Assembly (NCBI GenBank): GCA_964584775.1
Contig: CAZPBC010000017.1
Span: forward strand, 1-38,846
Source: CAZPBC01 sp964584775
GTDB taxonomy: Bacteria > Chlamydiota > Chlamydiia > Chlamydiales > SLFE01
DNA: 38,846 nt
Direction: 5' to 3'
Shown here: positions 15,558 through 23,389 of the stretch, in pieces
How positions within the stretch are numbered: position 1 is the stretch's first letter
Layout of the letters: every line of letters begins with the position of its first letter
The notes under the pieces: model-generated
Database searches by the model: none
What the model was told of the DNA's origin: nothing
The model's input: only the letters and a program-made list of their open reading frames with translations
Position numbers and translations under genes: made by a program

Positions 15558-17141
15558 GAAGGCTTTGTCGGAAACGCGTAAGCCAGGAGCGGCTTGACGC
15601 CTCTTGTATTCACTTTGATGGATGCGGTGGATCAACTCTTTCACCAAAGTTTCTGAGTACCCGTGCCGCTCCACGATCTCTTTCACAGAAAGATGACCTA
15701 CAATGTAATCCTCAAGGACATTGTCGATGATCGTGTAGTCGGGAAGTGTGTCGCTGTCGAGCTGGTTTTCACGCAGCTCTGCACTCGGCGGCTTGTCGAT
15801 GATCGCTTGAGGGATGATCTCTTTGTCTCGGTTGATCCAACGCGCGAGTTGATAGACCTGCTGCTTCGTGATGTCGCTGATGACGGCAAGCCCTCCTACC
15901 ATATCTCCATAGAGCGTTGCGTAACCCATCGCCAGTTCACTTTTATTTCCCGTACTGAGGACTAAACTTCCGAACTTGTTTGAGAAGGCCATTAGCAGCA
16001 GACCTCGTAGGCGTGCTTGCATGTTTTCCTCTGTCACATCAGGGGAGAGCCCTTCGAAGTAAGGAGCTGTCGTTTCAAGAGCGGTGTTAAAAAGCGGTTC
16101 GATGGAGATCAAATCATGAGGGAGCTCCAAGTTTTCAACCAGTTCGTAAGAGTCGTGAATCGACCCTTCAGAAGAGTAACGAGAGGGCATGAGCAGCGCG
16201 TGGACATGGTCACTTCCCAAAGCTTCCTTTGCAAGGACCGCAACCACCGCAGAATCGATTCCCCCTGAAAGACCCACGAGGGCTTTTTTAAACCCTTGTT
16301 TTTGAAAGTAGTCACGAAGGCCCAGGATCAAAGCATCGTGCAGCTTTTCCATCGGATCTTTTTGAGTTGGGTGGACTGTTTCTGTCGAAGAGAGTTCAAA
16401 GAGCGCACCCTCTTCTTCAAAGGGAGCAAGCTCGAGGAGCAGCTCTCCTTTTTCATTCACCACGAGGCTACGCCCGTCAAAAATCAGACTGTCGTTTCCC
16501 CCCACCTGATTGCAGACGATCACAGGACACCCTGCTGTTTTCGCGGCAGTTGTCGCGACGTTCATACGACGGTGGAATTTCCCTAAACTAAAAGGCGAAG
16601 CAGAGAGGTTCACCAGCAGGTCGACATCTTTGATTTCCAAAACGGGATCAACGCCGTAATCGGTCTCAAAGACTTCGCTTGCATGGGGCCAGATGTCTTC
16701 GCAGATGGTCACAGCGACCCGTTTTCCAGCGATTTCCCACACCTTCGCCTCTTTTCCTTCTGCAAAGTAGCGCTTCTCAGTGAAGACGTCGTAAGTCGGA
16801 AGGAGCCTTTTATGGTAGCTGTCGACAATCCTCCCCTCTTGAATCAAAACAGCGCTATTGTAGAGCGGCTTCTCCTCATTGGAAGGCTGAACCAAGCCTA
16901 AGATCACGGAAATGCCATGGACCTCACGAACGATGGAGTCGAGGGCAGCTGCGCTTTTTTCGACGAAGGCAGGAAGGAGGAGCAAATCTTCAGCAGGATA
17001 ACCGAGTAGCGCCTGCTCAGGAAAGAGCACCAGGTCAGCGCCCTGCTCCTTCGCAGCACGGATCGAACGGAGAATCTTTTGAGAGTTGCCCTCAAAATCC
17101 CCTACCGTAGGGTTGATTTGAGCAATAAAAATGGATTTCAT
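15510..17141 (-). CDS. nadE: Glutamine-dependent NAD+ synthetase
   Basis: Converts deamido-NAD plus ATP and glutamine to NAD+, the last step of NAD biosynthesis. The 543-residue protein has an N-terminal nitrilase-type amidase domain with the Glu-Lys-Cys triad: Glu42 in FPEQALLGYP, Lys111 in YHKRLLPTYDVF and Cys147 in TICEDIW. The C-terminal synthetase domain has the PP-loop SGGIDS (292-297) and LSTGNKSELAMGYATLYGD. The ATG at 17141 directly abuts the nqrF stop (TAAATG), so it is translated with nqrF. Its 3' end overlaps the convergent small gene by 48 nt. Presence of this enzyme implies that NAD, or at least a deamido precursor, is finished inside the bacterium. Confidence 0.95.
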   Translation of the reverse strand: MKSIFIAQINPTVGDFEGNSQKILRSIRAAKEQGADLVLFPEQALLGYPAEDLLLLPAFVEKSAAALDSIVREVHGISVILGLVQPSNEEKPLYNSAVLIQEGRIVDSYHKRLLPTYDVFTEKRYFAEGKEAKVWEIAGKRVAVTICEDIWPHASEVFETDYGVDPVLEIKDVDLLVNLSASPFSLGKFHRRMNVATTAAKTAGCPVIVCNQVGGNDSLIFDGRSLVVNEKGELLLELAPFEEEGALFELSSTETVHPTQKDPMEKLHDALILGLRDYFQKQGFKKALVGLSGGIDSAVVAVLAKEALGSDHVHALLMPSRYSSEGSIHDSYELVENLELPHDLISIEPLFNTALETTAPYFEGLSPDVTEENMQARLRGLLLMAFSNKFGSLVLSTGNKSELAMGYATLYGDMVGGLAVISDITKQQVYQLARWINRDKEIIPQAIIDKPPSAELRENQLDSDTLPDYTIIDNVLEDYIVGHLSVKEIVERHGYSETLVKELIHRIHQSEYKRRQAAPGLRVSDKAFSAGRRFPIVERTTGG

Positions 17142-18458
17142 TTAGCTTCCGAAGTCATCGAGAACTATATTCTCTCTCGGAACGCCGTAATCGTCAAGTA
17201 ACTTCATGACAGATGAGTTGTGAAGAGGTGGTCCACAGACATAGTAAAGACACTCTTCAGGCTCATCCATTTGGTTCAGCTGTCCATCACGGAACGCTTG
17301 GTAAAGGAAGCGGGTTTTGATGGGATCATCCTTCGGCCAGCCAGCAGCGATATCTTCTTCGGTCGGCTCTGATAGGACGAGGTTGTAAGTAAAGTTCTCA
17401 TGCTCACGGTCGAGCTCTTCATACTCATCCTGGTAGATATTCTCTTTGAGTGAACGAGCTCCATACCACATCGTCACTTTTCTCTTAGTGTCTTCGGTCT
17501 TGAAGAGGTGCATGATGTGGCTGCGTCCAAAAGATGAACCCGCACCCCCGATCAGGAAGATCAGCTCTCGGTCATCTTCTTTCATGAACGATTCACCGTA
17601 GGGGCCTGAAAGACGGACCGTATCCCCCGGCTTCAAGGAAAAGGTATACGAAGAGCAGATTCCCCAGGGGATGTTCTCTACCAGTTCCCCTTTCACAAAG
17701 GGTGGGGAGGCAATCCGGATGTTAAACAGCAGTTTGTTCTTCTCTGCAGGGTAAGAGGCGAAAGAGTAGGCACGGATGATCTCTTCTGGCATCTTTGAAA
17801 AATCGATGGTGCGATCAAAAAGACCAAATTTCTCCCAGTCTTCATAGTACTGTTCGTCCATCGTCTCTTTCCAGTCATTGGTATTCGTTTTGAACTTCGG
17901 GACGTGAAATTGCATGTAACCACCTGAACGGTAGTCGATCACATCGTCCACTTCGACGATGAGCTCTTTAATGAAGGTGGCAACGTTATCGTTACTCACG
18001 ACCTTTGCTTTGACTTCAGAAACAGAAAGCAGCTCTTCAGGAATATGGAGACCGATATTCGATTTCAACTTGCTTTGGCAAGAGAGGCGCCACCCCTCTT
18101 TGAGCTCTTTTTTCGAGAAGGTGTCAATATCTGTTTGGAGAGGGATACCCGCACCATCCGTGTATTGAACTCGACACTGTTTACAAGTCGCTTTTCCCCC
18201 GCAGGGAGAAGGAACCGGAATCCCATTCTGTGTCAGAACATTGAGGACTGTCGATCCAGCACGGTGCTTGATAGAGAGCTCGGGGTCGTGGTTGATATCG
18301 ATTTCACACTCTTCGTCACTAACCAGCTTGGCTCGAGTGAAGAGGATCATAGATGCGAGCCCCACACCCACAAAAACGAAAGCGGCAATCGAGTAGAAAA
18401 TCAACTTCAAGTCGAGTAGCAGAGGCATCTCAGCCAGAAAGAGATAGGCGGTATTCAT
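17142..18458 (-). CDS. nqrF: Na+-translocating NADH:quinone oxidoreductase subunit F
   Basis: NADH dehydrogenase subunit of the sodium-pumping NQR complex in the inner membrane. It passes electrons from NADH through FAD to a [2Fe-2S] centre. The ATG at 18458 (MNTAYLFLAEM), 7 nt after GGAG, gives 438 residues; the frame stays open further upstream to 18575, but that extension is polar and unlike the family. A membrane helix spans about 18-40. The ferredoxin-type cluster ligands are Cys86, Cys92, Cys95 (PCGGKATCKQC) and Cys127 (RLSCQ). The flavin motif RAYSFASYP and the nucleotide motif LIGGAGSSFGRSHI follow. The other nqr genes are not in the window, so nqrF is detached from nqrA-E, as is common in chlamydiae. 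It heads a two-gene unit with nadE. Confidence 0.93.
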   Translation of the reverse strand: MNTAYLFLAEMPLLLDLKLIFYSIAAFVFVGVGLASMILFTRAKLVSDEECEIDINHDPELSIKHRAGSTVLNVLTQNGIPVPSPCGGKATCKQCRVQYTDGAGIPLQTDIDTFSKKELKEGWRLSCQSKLKSNIGLHIPEELLSVSEVKAKVVSNDNVATFIKELIVEVDDVIDYRSGGYMQFHVPKFKTNTNDWKETMDEQYYEDWEKFGLFDRTIDFSKMPEEIIRAYSFASYPAEKNKLLFNIRIASPPFVKGELVENIPWGICSSYTFSLKPGDTVRLSGPYGESFMKEDDRELIFLIGGAGSSFGRSHIMHLFKTEDTKRKVTMWYGARSLKENIYQDEYEELDREHENFTYNLVLSEPTEEDIAAGWPKDDPIKTRFLYQAFRDGQLNQMDEPEECLYYVCGPPLHNSSVMKLLDDYGVPRENIVLDDFGS

Positions 18459-18476
18459 TCGGTTTCTCCAAACTAG

Positions 18477-18482
18477 ATTATA
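18477..18482 (-). promoter_or_regulatory. Predicted -10 box of nqrF-nadE
   Basis: The minus strand reads AGTATAATCTAG, a perfect TATAAT -10, ending 18 nt before the nqrF ATG at 18458. The matching -35 position holds only a T-rich stretch, so the promoter is rated on the -10 alone. Confidence 0.4.
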
Positions 18483-18519
18483 CTCTTTTTTATACATCAA
18501 AAAGTGATTAGACACAAGC

Positions 18520-18549
18520 TTGACCAAGAACCCATCGAGATGGTATCTT
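18520..18549 (+). promoter_or_regulatory. Predicted htpG promoter
   Basis: TTGACC (18520-18525) and TATCTT (18544-18549) are separated by 18 nt, about 42 nt before the htpG ATG. An AAAGG ribosome site lies at 18578-18582. I looked for a CIRCE-type inverted repeat (HrcA operator) here and did not see one, so heat-shock control by HrcA is not supported. Confidence 0.45.
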
Positions 18550-18591
18550 TTATAAATGAAAAATTCACAACTCATTTAAAGGCAGAAAGAT

Positions 18592-20412
18592 ATGACTAAA
18601 GGACAACTTGAAATTCACAGCGAAAATATCCTCCCCATCATCAAGAAATGGCTCTATTCTGAAAAAGAGATCTTTGTCAGAGAGCTCATTTCCAACTCCT
18701 GCGATGCCATCCAAAAGTTAAAACTCCTTCAAAATGAAGAAGTTACAGACTCATTTCAGATTGACGTGACGATCGACAAGGAGAAGGGAACTCTCACCTT
18801 CTCCGATAATGGCATCGGCATGACCGACGAGGAGGTCACCAAGTACATTGCCCAGATTGCCTTTTCAGGAGCCGAAGATTTCATCCAGCAGTATGAAAAG
18901 ACGAGCGATAAAGAGACCTTTATTGGCCATTTCGGCTTAGGATTCTACTCCTCTTATATGGTAGCAGACACAGTAGAGATCGAGACCCTCTCCTACAAAA
19001 AAGAGGCGGATCCCGTGCGTTGGGTTTGCGACGGCGGGACCGAGTACACCCTGGAAAAAGGAAGCCGTCAGGAGCGAGGAACTTCGATCATTCTCCATAT
19101 CTCTGAAGAGAGCAAGGAGCTCCTTGAAGAACCCCACCTGAAAAAAATCCTACTCACCTACTGCGAGTACCTCCCCTATCCGATCACCTTCAACGGGACC
19201 CGTATCAATGAAAAAGAACCTCTCTGGGTGAAGCCCGCCCATGAATTGAAGAAAGAGGATTATATCGAGTTCTACCGACACCTCTATCCGATGCAAGAGG
19301 ACCCCATTTTTTGGGTGCATCTCACTGTTGACTACCCCTTCCACCTCAAGGGAATCCTCTACTTTCCCAAAATGGGTCCCGAATACCGCAAACCTGAAAG
19401 CTCCATTAAACTCTTTTGCAACCGCGTGTTTGTTTCGGATAACTGCAAAGACATCCTCCCAGAATTCTTGCTACCCCTAAAGGGAATTCTCGACAGTCCA
19501 GATATCCCCCTCAACGTCTCAAGAAGCTACCTTCAGGTTGACCGAACCGTGCGTCAGCTATCCACCCACATCACGAAGAAAGTCGCCGATGCGCTCGTTC
19601 AGCTCAAAAAAACGGACAAAGAGTTCTTCTTCTCCCACTACAAAGAGCTGTCGCTCATCCTGAAGATTGGTTCGATTGAAAACGATAAGTTCTACGACCG
19701 GATTAAAGAGTGCCTCCTGATGGAAAAGTTGGATGGAGGCTGGATGAGTGCGAAAGAGTATCTAGACGAAGTGGGAAGCAAAACCGATGGAAAGATCTAC
19801 TACTGTAGCGCGCCTCCTGCAACAGCCATCCGAAAAGCCTTTGAGGAAAAAGAGATTCCCATCCTACTCCTCACACACGCTATCGACACCTATCTCCTAG
19901 GCCGGATTGAAGCGAAAGAAGAGGGCATCACTTTTGCCCGCGTCGACTCTGAAGTCTCCAGTGTCCTCCACGACGAATCACGAGAGAAGACCATCGTCGA
20001 TGAGAGTGGGCAAACAGAGGCAGGGAAGATGGCAAACAGCTTCGGCGACCTTCTAGAAAACAAGGAGATCCAGGTCGAAGCCAAGAGCCTCCAGTCAGAC
20101 TCCCTTCCAGCTCTCATCACTCTCGATGAAAATGAGCGCCGCGTGAGGGAGTACATGCGTCTCAACTCTGGGGGAAGTCTCGACCTTCCCAACCGAAAAA
20201 CGCTGGTTCTCAACTCGAACAGCCCGCTTGTGCAGGCGGTCCTCTCCATCAAAGAGAAAGACCCCGCTCTCGCAAAAGAGCTCGCTGAGGAGATTGTCGA
20301 GCTCACCTTGATGAAACAGAGTGAGCTTGCCTTTGAAAGCCTAGCGCCTTTTGCTGAGAGAACGAGCCAGCTGCTTGAAAAACTTCTCCAATTCCAGCAG
20401 GATCCTTCATGA
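18592..20412 (+). CDS. htpG: Chaperone HtpG (Hsp90)
   Basis: ATP-dependent cytosolic chaperone. The 606-residue protein has the GHKL ATPase signatures of Hsp90: IFVRELISNSCDAIQKLK near residue 25, FSDNGIGMTDEEV near 70, and GHFGLGFYSSYMVAD near 108. The middle domain contains LPLNVSRSYLQ (near 310) with the catalytic-arginine region. The C-terminal dimerisation domain includes MRLNSGGSLDLPNRKTLVLN, where other Hsp90s have a comparable block. It is slightly shorter than E. coli HtpG (624). NSCDA replaces the more usual NASDA, a conservative change near the nucleotide site. The ATG at 18592 follows AAAGG by 9 nt. It is divergent from nqrF and transcribed alone or with the phosphatase gene after it. 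Confidence 0.97.
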   Translation: MTKGQLEIHSENILPIIKKWLYSEKEIFVRELISNSCDAIQKLKLLQNEEVTDSFQIDVTIDKEKGTLTFSDNGIGMTDEEVTKYIAQIAFSGAEDFIQQYEKTSDKETFIGHFGLGFYSSYMVADTVEIETLSYKKEADPVRWVCDGGTEYTLEKGSRQERGTSIILHISEESKELLEEPHLKKILLTYCEYLPYPITFNGTRINEKEPLWVKPAHELKKEDYIEFYRHLYPMQEDPIFWVHLTVDYPFHLKGILYFPKMGPEYRKPESSIKLFCNRVFVSDNCKDILPEFLLPLKGILDSPDIPLNVSRSYLQVDRTVRQLSTHITKKVADALVQLKKTDKEFFFSHYKELSLILKIGSIENDKFYDRIKECLLMEKLDGGWMSAKEYLDEVGSKTDGKIYYCSAPPATAIRKAFEEKEIPILLLTHAIDTYLLGRIEAKEEGITFARVDSEVSSVLHDESREKTIVDESGQTEAGKMANSFGDLLENKEIQVEAKSLQSDSLPALITLDENERRVREYMRLNSGGSLDLPNRKTLVLNSNSPLVQAVLSIKEKDPALAKELAEEIVELTLMKQSELAFESLAPFAERTSQLLEKLLQFQQDPS

Positions 20413-20493
20413 AGGCAGCTGAAGTGAGCGATACGCGCTTCTTGGCAGGCTTATTTATTCAATCTTAACCGAAGTTTGATAGAATTGAGACGT

Positions 20494-21738
20494 ATGCATT
20501 TAGTACCCCTTCTCGTCACCCTTTTAACCCTCTTTACTGGTTGGGACCTCTCGTCCTCTTCAGCAGATCCCATCGTCTACCTCTCTTGGCAAGACTCTCC
20601 CACCACGACGATGGTTGTATCTTGGATCACTCCAGAGGGAATGAGCTCGGATGTGGTGCAGTATCGTTCAGTTGAGAATGAGCAGTGGCTCGATGAGGCG
20701 GGTACCCACCGCCCCTTGCCTGAAGGGCGAGACGACCTCACGATCCACCAAGTGAAACTATCTGGACTCCTCCCCGAGACCGAATATGAATTCACCCTTC
20801 CCCATTCAAAGGAAGTTTTTCGCTTCAAAACCCTTCCAGAAGAGATCCATAGGCCCTTGAATTTTGTCGTCGGAGGAGACCTCTACCACGATTTCAGCGA
20901 AATCCTCAGAGAGACGATGAAACAAGCGAGTCGGAAAGATCCCGATTTTGCAGTCCTTGGTGGAGACCTCACTTATGCGACACACAAATATGGTCGCTAT
21001 CCTGAGGACTCCAAGAGATGGATCACTTTCCTTCGCCTTTGGCAAGAAGAGATGGTCACTTCAGACGGACGGATGATCCCGATTATTTCTGCGATCGGAA
21101 ATGAAGAGACGGTCTGGCGTTATAATCAAACTCCTGAAGAGGCACCCTACTTTTATGCACTGTTTCGTGAAGAAGGCGCTAAATATGGATACCAGCTCTT
21201 CGACATCGGCAGCGATCTCACAATATGGCTGCTCGATACAGGCCATACAGCCCCCATTACAGGTGAGCAGACAGAGTGGCTTCAAAAAACACTTCAAGAG
21301 CGTGAAGATCGCCGTCATAAGATTGCTGTCTACCATGTTCCCGCTTATCCAAGCTACCGCCCTGTCGACTACAAATACTCCGTCAAGATACGTAAGAACT
21401 GGGTTCCCCTCTTCGATCAGTATGGTCTCCATGTCGCCTTTGAACATCACGACCACGACTACAAACGGACAAAGCTTCTCAAAAACAACCAGGTCGACTC
21501 GAACGGCACACTCTATCTCGGAGATGGGGGTTTTGGAGTGGCTGTTCCAAGAAAACCTGTCGCTCCTGAAGAACGCTGGTATCTAGCAAAAACAGCGTCA
21601 AAGCGCCACTTCTACCTCAACACCATTTACCCCAACGGAAAACGCCACTACCAGGCAATCGATGGTCATGGCGTTCTCTTCGACGAGTTCTGGGACAAAC
21701 GTTCCGCAGACTTCCTTCCAGCTTATTTAGGAGAGTAG
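20494..21738 (+). CDS. Secreted purple-acid-phosphatase-like metallophosphoesterase
   Basis: Probably a periplasmic or secreted dinuclear-metal phosphatase. The ATG at 20494 gives 414 residues with a signal peptide (MHLVPLLVTLLTLFTGW). Residues about 25-115 form a fibronectin-like PAP N-terminal domain (PTTTMVVSWITPEG, GLLPETEYEFTLP). The catalytic domain has GGDLYHD, LGGDLTYATH (GDxxY), AIGNEE (position of GNHE), AVYHVPAYPS and FEHHDHDYKRT (position of GHxH), then GDGGFG. All metal-ligand positions are kept, but the His of GNH is Glu, so activity or specificity may differ. A TTG at 20476 extends the frame but would damage the signal peptide. Substrate unknown. It converges on yajC through a palindromic repeat. 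Confidence 0.85.
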   Translation: MHLVPLLVTLLTLFTGWDLSSSSADPIVYLSWQDSPTTTMVVSWITPEGMSSDVVQYRSVENEQWLDEAGTHRPLPEGRDDLTIHQVKLSGLLPETEYEFTLPHSKEVFRFKTLPEEIHRPLNFVVGGDLYHDFSEILRETMKQASRKDPDFAVLGGDLTYATHKYGRYPEDSKRWITFLRLWQEEMVTSDGRMIPIISAIGNEETVWRYNQTPEEAPYFYALFREEGAKYGYQLFDIGSDLTIWLLDTGHTAPITGEQTEWLQKTLQEREDRRHKIAVYHVPAYPSYRPVDYKYSVKIRKNWVPLFDQYGLHVAFEHHDHDYKRTKLLKNNQVDSNGTLYLGDGGFGVAVPRKPVAPEERWYLAKTASKRHFYLNTIYPNGKRHYQAIDGHGVLFDEFWDKRSADFLPAYLGE

Positions 21739-21742
21739 AGTT

Positions 21743-21803
21743 AGCCTGGATATTCATGAGATTTTGTGACAGTTTTACGAGAGCTCATGTAATTTCCAGG
21801 TTA
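21743..21803. repeat. Palindromic intergenic repeat, copy 1
   Basis: The left arm CCTGGATATTCATGAG (21745-21760) pairs with the right arm CTCATGTAATTTCCAGG (21784-21800), with one mismatch and one bulged base around a 23-nt loop. It fills the gap between the phosphatase stop (21738) and the yajC stop (21801-21803) exactly. There is no T-run, so if it ends transcription it does so without the classic intrinsic form. A related element lies at 30662-30709 in the same type of site. Confidence 0.7.
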
Positions 21804-22163
21804 GTCCTCTGACTTTCCTGATTCGTCGGGGATGACATCTGAAATTGCGGCTTTCAGAACTTCAATCTTGGATCCATCGACCATTTTTAGAACAACGCTA
21901 TTCTCTTCGATCTTGTCGAGAATTCCAATAATCCCCACAGCCACAACCTTGTCTCCTTTCTTGAGGGAGTTGCGCTGCGCTTCTAGAGCTTTGCGGCGTT
22001 TTTGTTCAGGACGCCATAGGATAAAGTAGAGGAAAAAGAATCCGACAATGATCAAGACGAGTCCTTGATAGCTGCTGAGATCACTCGGAGGTGCTGAGCC
22101 TTCTTCAGCGAATAGAGACCCGGTAAGCAGTGTTAGAGGTAGAGAGAATTTCCAAAATTGCAT
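21801..22163 (-). CDS. yajC: Preprotein translocase subunit YajC
   Basis: Accessory subunit of the SecDF-YajC complex in the inner membrane. The 120-residue protein has an N-terminal signal-like stretch (FSLPLTLLTGSLFAEE) and one transmembrane helix, GLVLIIVGFFFLYFILWRP. The family motif RPEQKRRKALEAQRNSLKKGDKVVAVGIIG follows in two parts (RPEQKRRK, then LKKGDKV). AAGGA lies 8 nt before the ATG on the minus strand. It follows tgt, the common bacterial order tgt-yajC-secDF, but secD is absent here because the next gene converges. The extra signal-like N-terminus is slightly longer than in E. coli YajC (110). Confidence 0.93.
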   Translation of the reverse strand: MQFWKFSLPLTLLTGSLFAEEGSAPPSDLSSYQGLVLIIVGFFFLYFILWRPEQKRRKALEAQRNSLKKGDKVVAVGIIGILDKIEENSVVLKMVDGSKIEVLKAAISDVIPDESGKSED

Positions 22164-22250
22164 CTGACTTTCCTTTGTTCAAAAATGACCAGTTAAGTTT
22201 TGATTTTCCTCTTTCCGAGGAATTTTTAACCAGAATAAATTCAGGATAAA

Positions 22251-23351
22251 TTATCGAGGATAAATTGAGTGGACTCGCTCTCGAAACTCCAAGAAGCGGT
22301 CTTCATCGATAGCTTGTCTCATTTTTGCCATCAGATCGAGGTAGAAAGCGAGGTTCTGCATTGTGACGAGGGTGAGACCGGTGATCTCATCGACATTGAG
22401 TAGGTGGCGGATATAGGCTTTGGAGAACTTGGAGGCGTAGCAGTCGAGCTCATCGTCTAAAGGCGAGAAGTCCTCCCGATAGCGACCCGCTTTGATATTG
22501 ATTTTTCCCTGCCAAGTGTAGGCCGTTCCGTTCCGCGCGTTTCTTGAGGGCATCACGCAGTCAAACATATCAATGCCATGATAGACTGCTTCAACGAGGT
22601 CCGCTGGAGTCCCCACTCCCATCAGGTAGCGTGCTTTCTCCTCAGGGAGATGTGGTGTGACCTTCGAGACAACCTCTAGACCCAACTCCATCGGTTCACC
22701 CACAGAAACCCCGCCGACAGCGTAACCGTCAAAATCCATTGCCCTCAGTGTTTCGGCCGATTTCTGACGCAGGTCTTCATACATCCCCCCCTGAACAATG
22801 CCAAAGAGCAGCTGATCAGACTGTAGCGAAAAGGCGCGGCAGGCCTCCGCCCAGCAGTGGGTACGCTTTAAAGACTCCTCCACTTCAAGACGGGTCGCTG
22901 GATAACCCACGCACTCGTCAAACGCCATGACAATGTCCGACCCGAGGATCTTTTGAATTTCCATACTCTCCTTGGGACCAAGGAAGAGGGTCTGGCCGTC
23001 GATATGGGATTGAAACGTCACCCCCTCGTCAGTCATCTTCCTCAGCTTCGTCAAAGAGAAGACTTGAAACCCTCCGGAATCTGTCAAAATCGGCAGATCC
23101 CAGCCAATAAACTGATGTAGGCCTCCTGCTTTTTGTATCACATCCATCCCAGGACGTAGGAAGAGGTGGTAGGTGTTCCCTAGGATGATCTGCGCTCCAA
23201 TCTCATGGAGGTGTCGTTCTGTGAGAGTCTTTACCGCTCCGCGAGTCCCTACCGGCATGAAAATGGGCGTTTCAATTGGACCATGAGCCGTTGTCAAGGT
23301 TCCCCGGCGGGCGCGGCAATTTAAGTCTGTTTTGTGTAGTGTAAAACTCAT
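22251..23351 (-). CDS. tgt: Queuine tRNA-ribosyltransferase, zinc site altered
   Basis: Exchanges guanine-34 for preQ1/queuine in GUN-anticodon tRNAs. The 366-residue protein keeps the substrate pocket motifs TDSGGFQVFSL, FGIVQGG and AVGGVSVGE, and the nucleophile region FDCVMPSRNARNGTAYT. The C-terminal structural zinc site, CxCxxC plus His in bacterial Tgt, reads LDCYASKFSKAY and TLVTMQNLAFYL here. The first and third Cys are Leu and Ser, the His is Gln, and one residue is missing. The ATG at 23351 lies 38 nt after rlmD, and yajC follows 87 nt later. The enzyme may fold without zinc or have changed substrate preference. The family assignment itself is secure. Confidence 0.93.
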   Translation of the reverse strand: MSFTLHKTDLNCRARRGTLTTAHGPIETPIFMPVGTRGAVKTLTERHLHEIGAQIILGNTYHLFLRPGMDVIQKAGGLHQFIGWDLPILTDSGGFQVFSLTKLRKMTDEGVTFQSHIDGQTLFLGPKESMEIQKILGSDIVMAFDECVGYPATRLEVEESLKRTHCWAEACRAFSLQSDQLLFGIVQGGMYEDLRQKSAETLRAMDFDGYAVGGVSVGEPMELGLEVVSKVTPHLPEEKARYLMGVGTPADLVEAVYHGIDMFDCVMPSRNARNGTAYTWQGKINIKAGRYREDFSPLDDELDCYASKFSKAYIRHLLNVDEITGLTLVTMQNLAFYLDLMAKMRQAIDEDRFLEFRERVHSIYPR

Positions 23352-23389
23352 CTATCTCTCTCGTTTGAATCCTTCCAGAAAAGCACTTG

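Noticed and set aside
18459..18575. 39-codon N-terminal extension of nqrF
   Set aside because: It is polar, unlike NqrF N-termini, overlaps the -10 box, and the ATG at 18458 has a well-placed GGAG.
20413..20470. Hairpin-like sequence after htpG (GAAG..GCG / CGC..CTTC)
   Set aside because: The stem is interrupted and lacks a T-run; not supported as a terminator.
22205..22227. Hairpin TTCCTC-tttcc-GAGGAA followed by T-run between tgt and yajC
   Set aside because: The T-run is on the plus strand, where no gene needs ending; on the minus strand there is no T-run, so it would not stop tgt transcripts.
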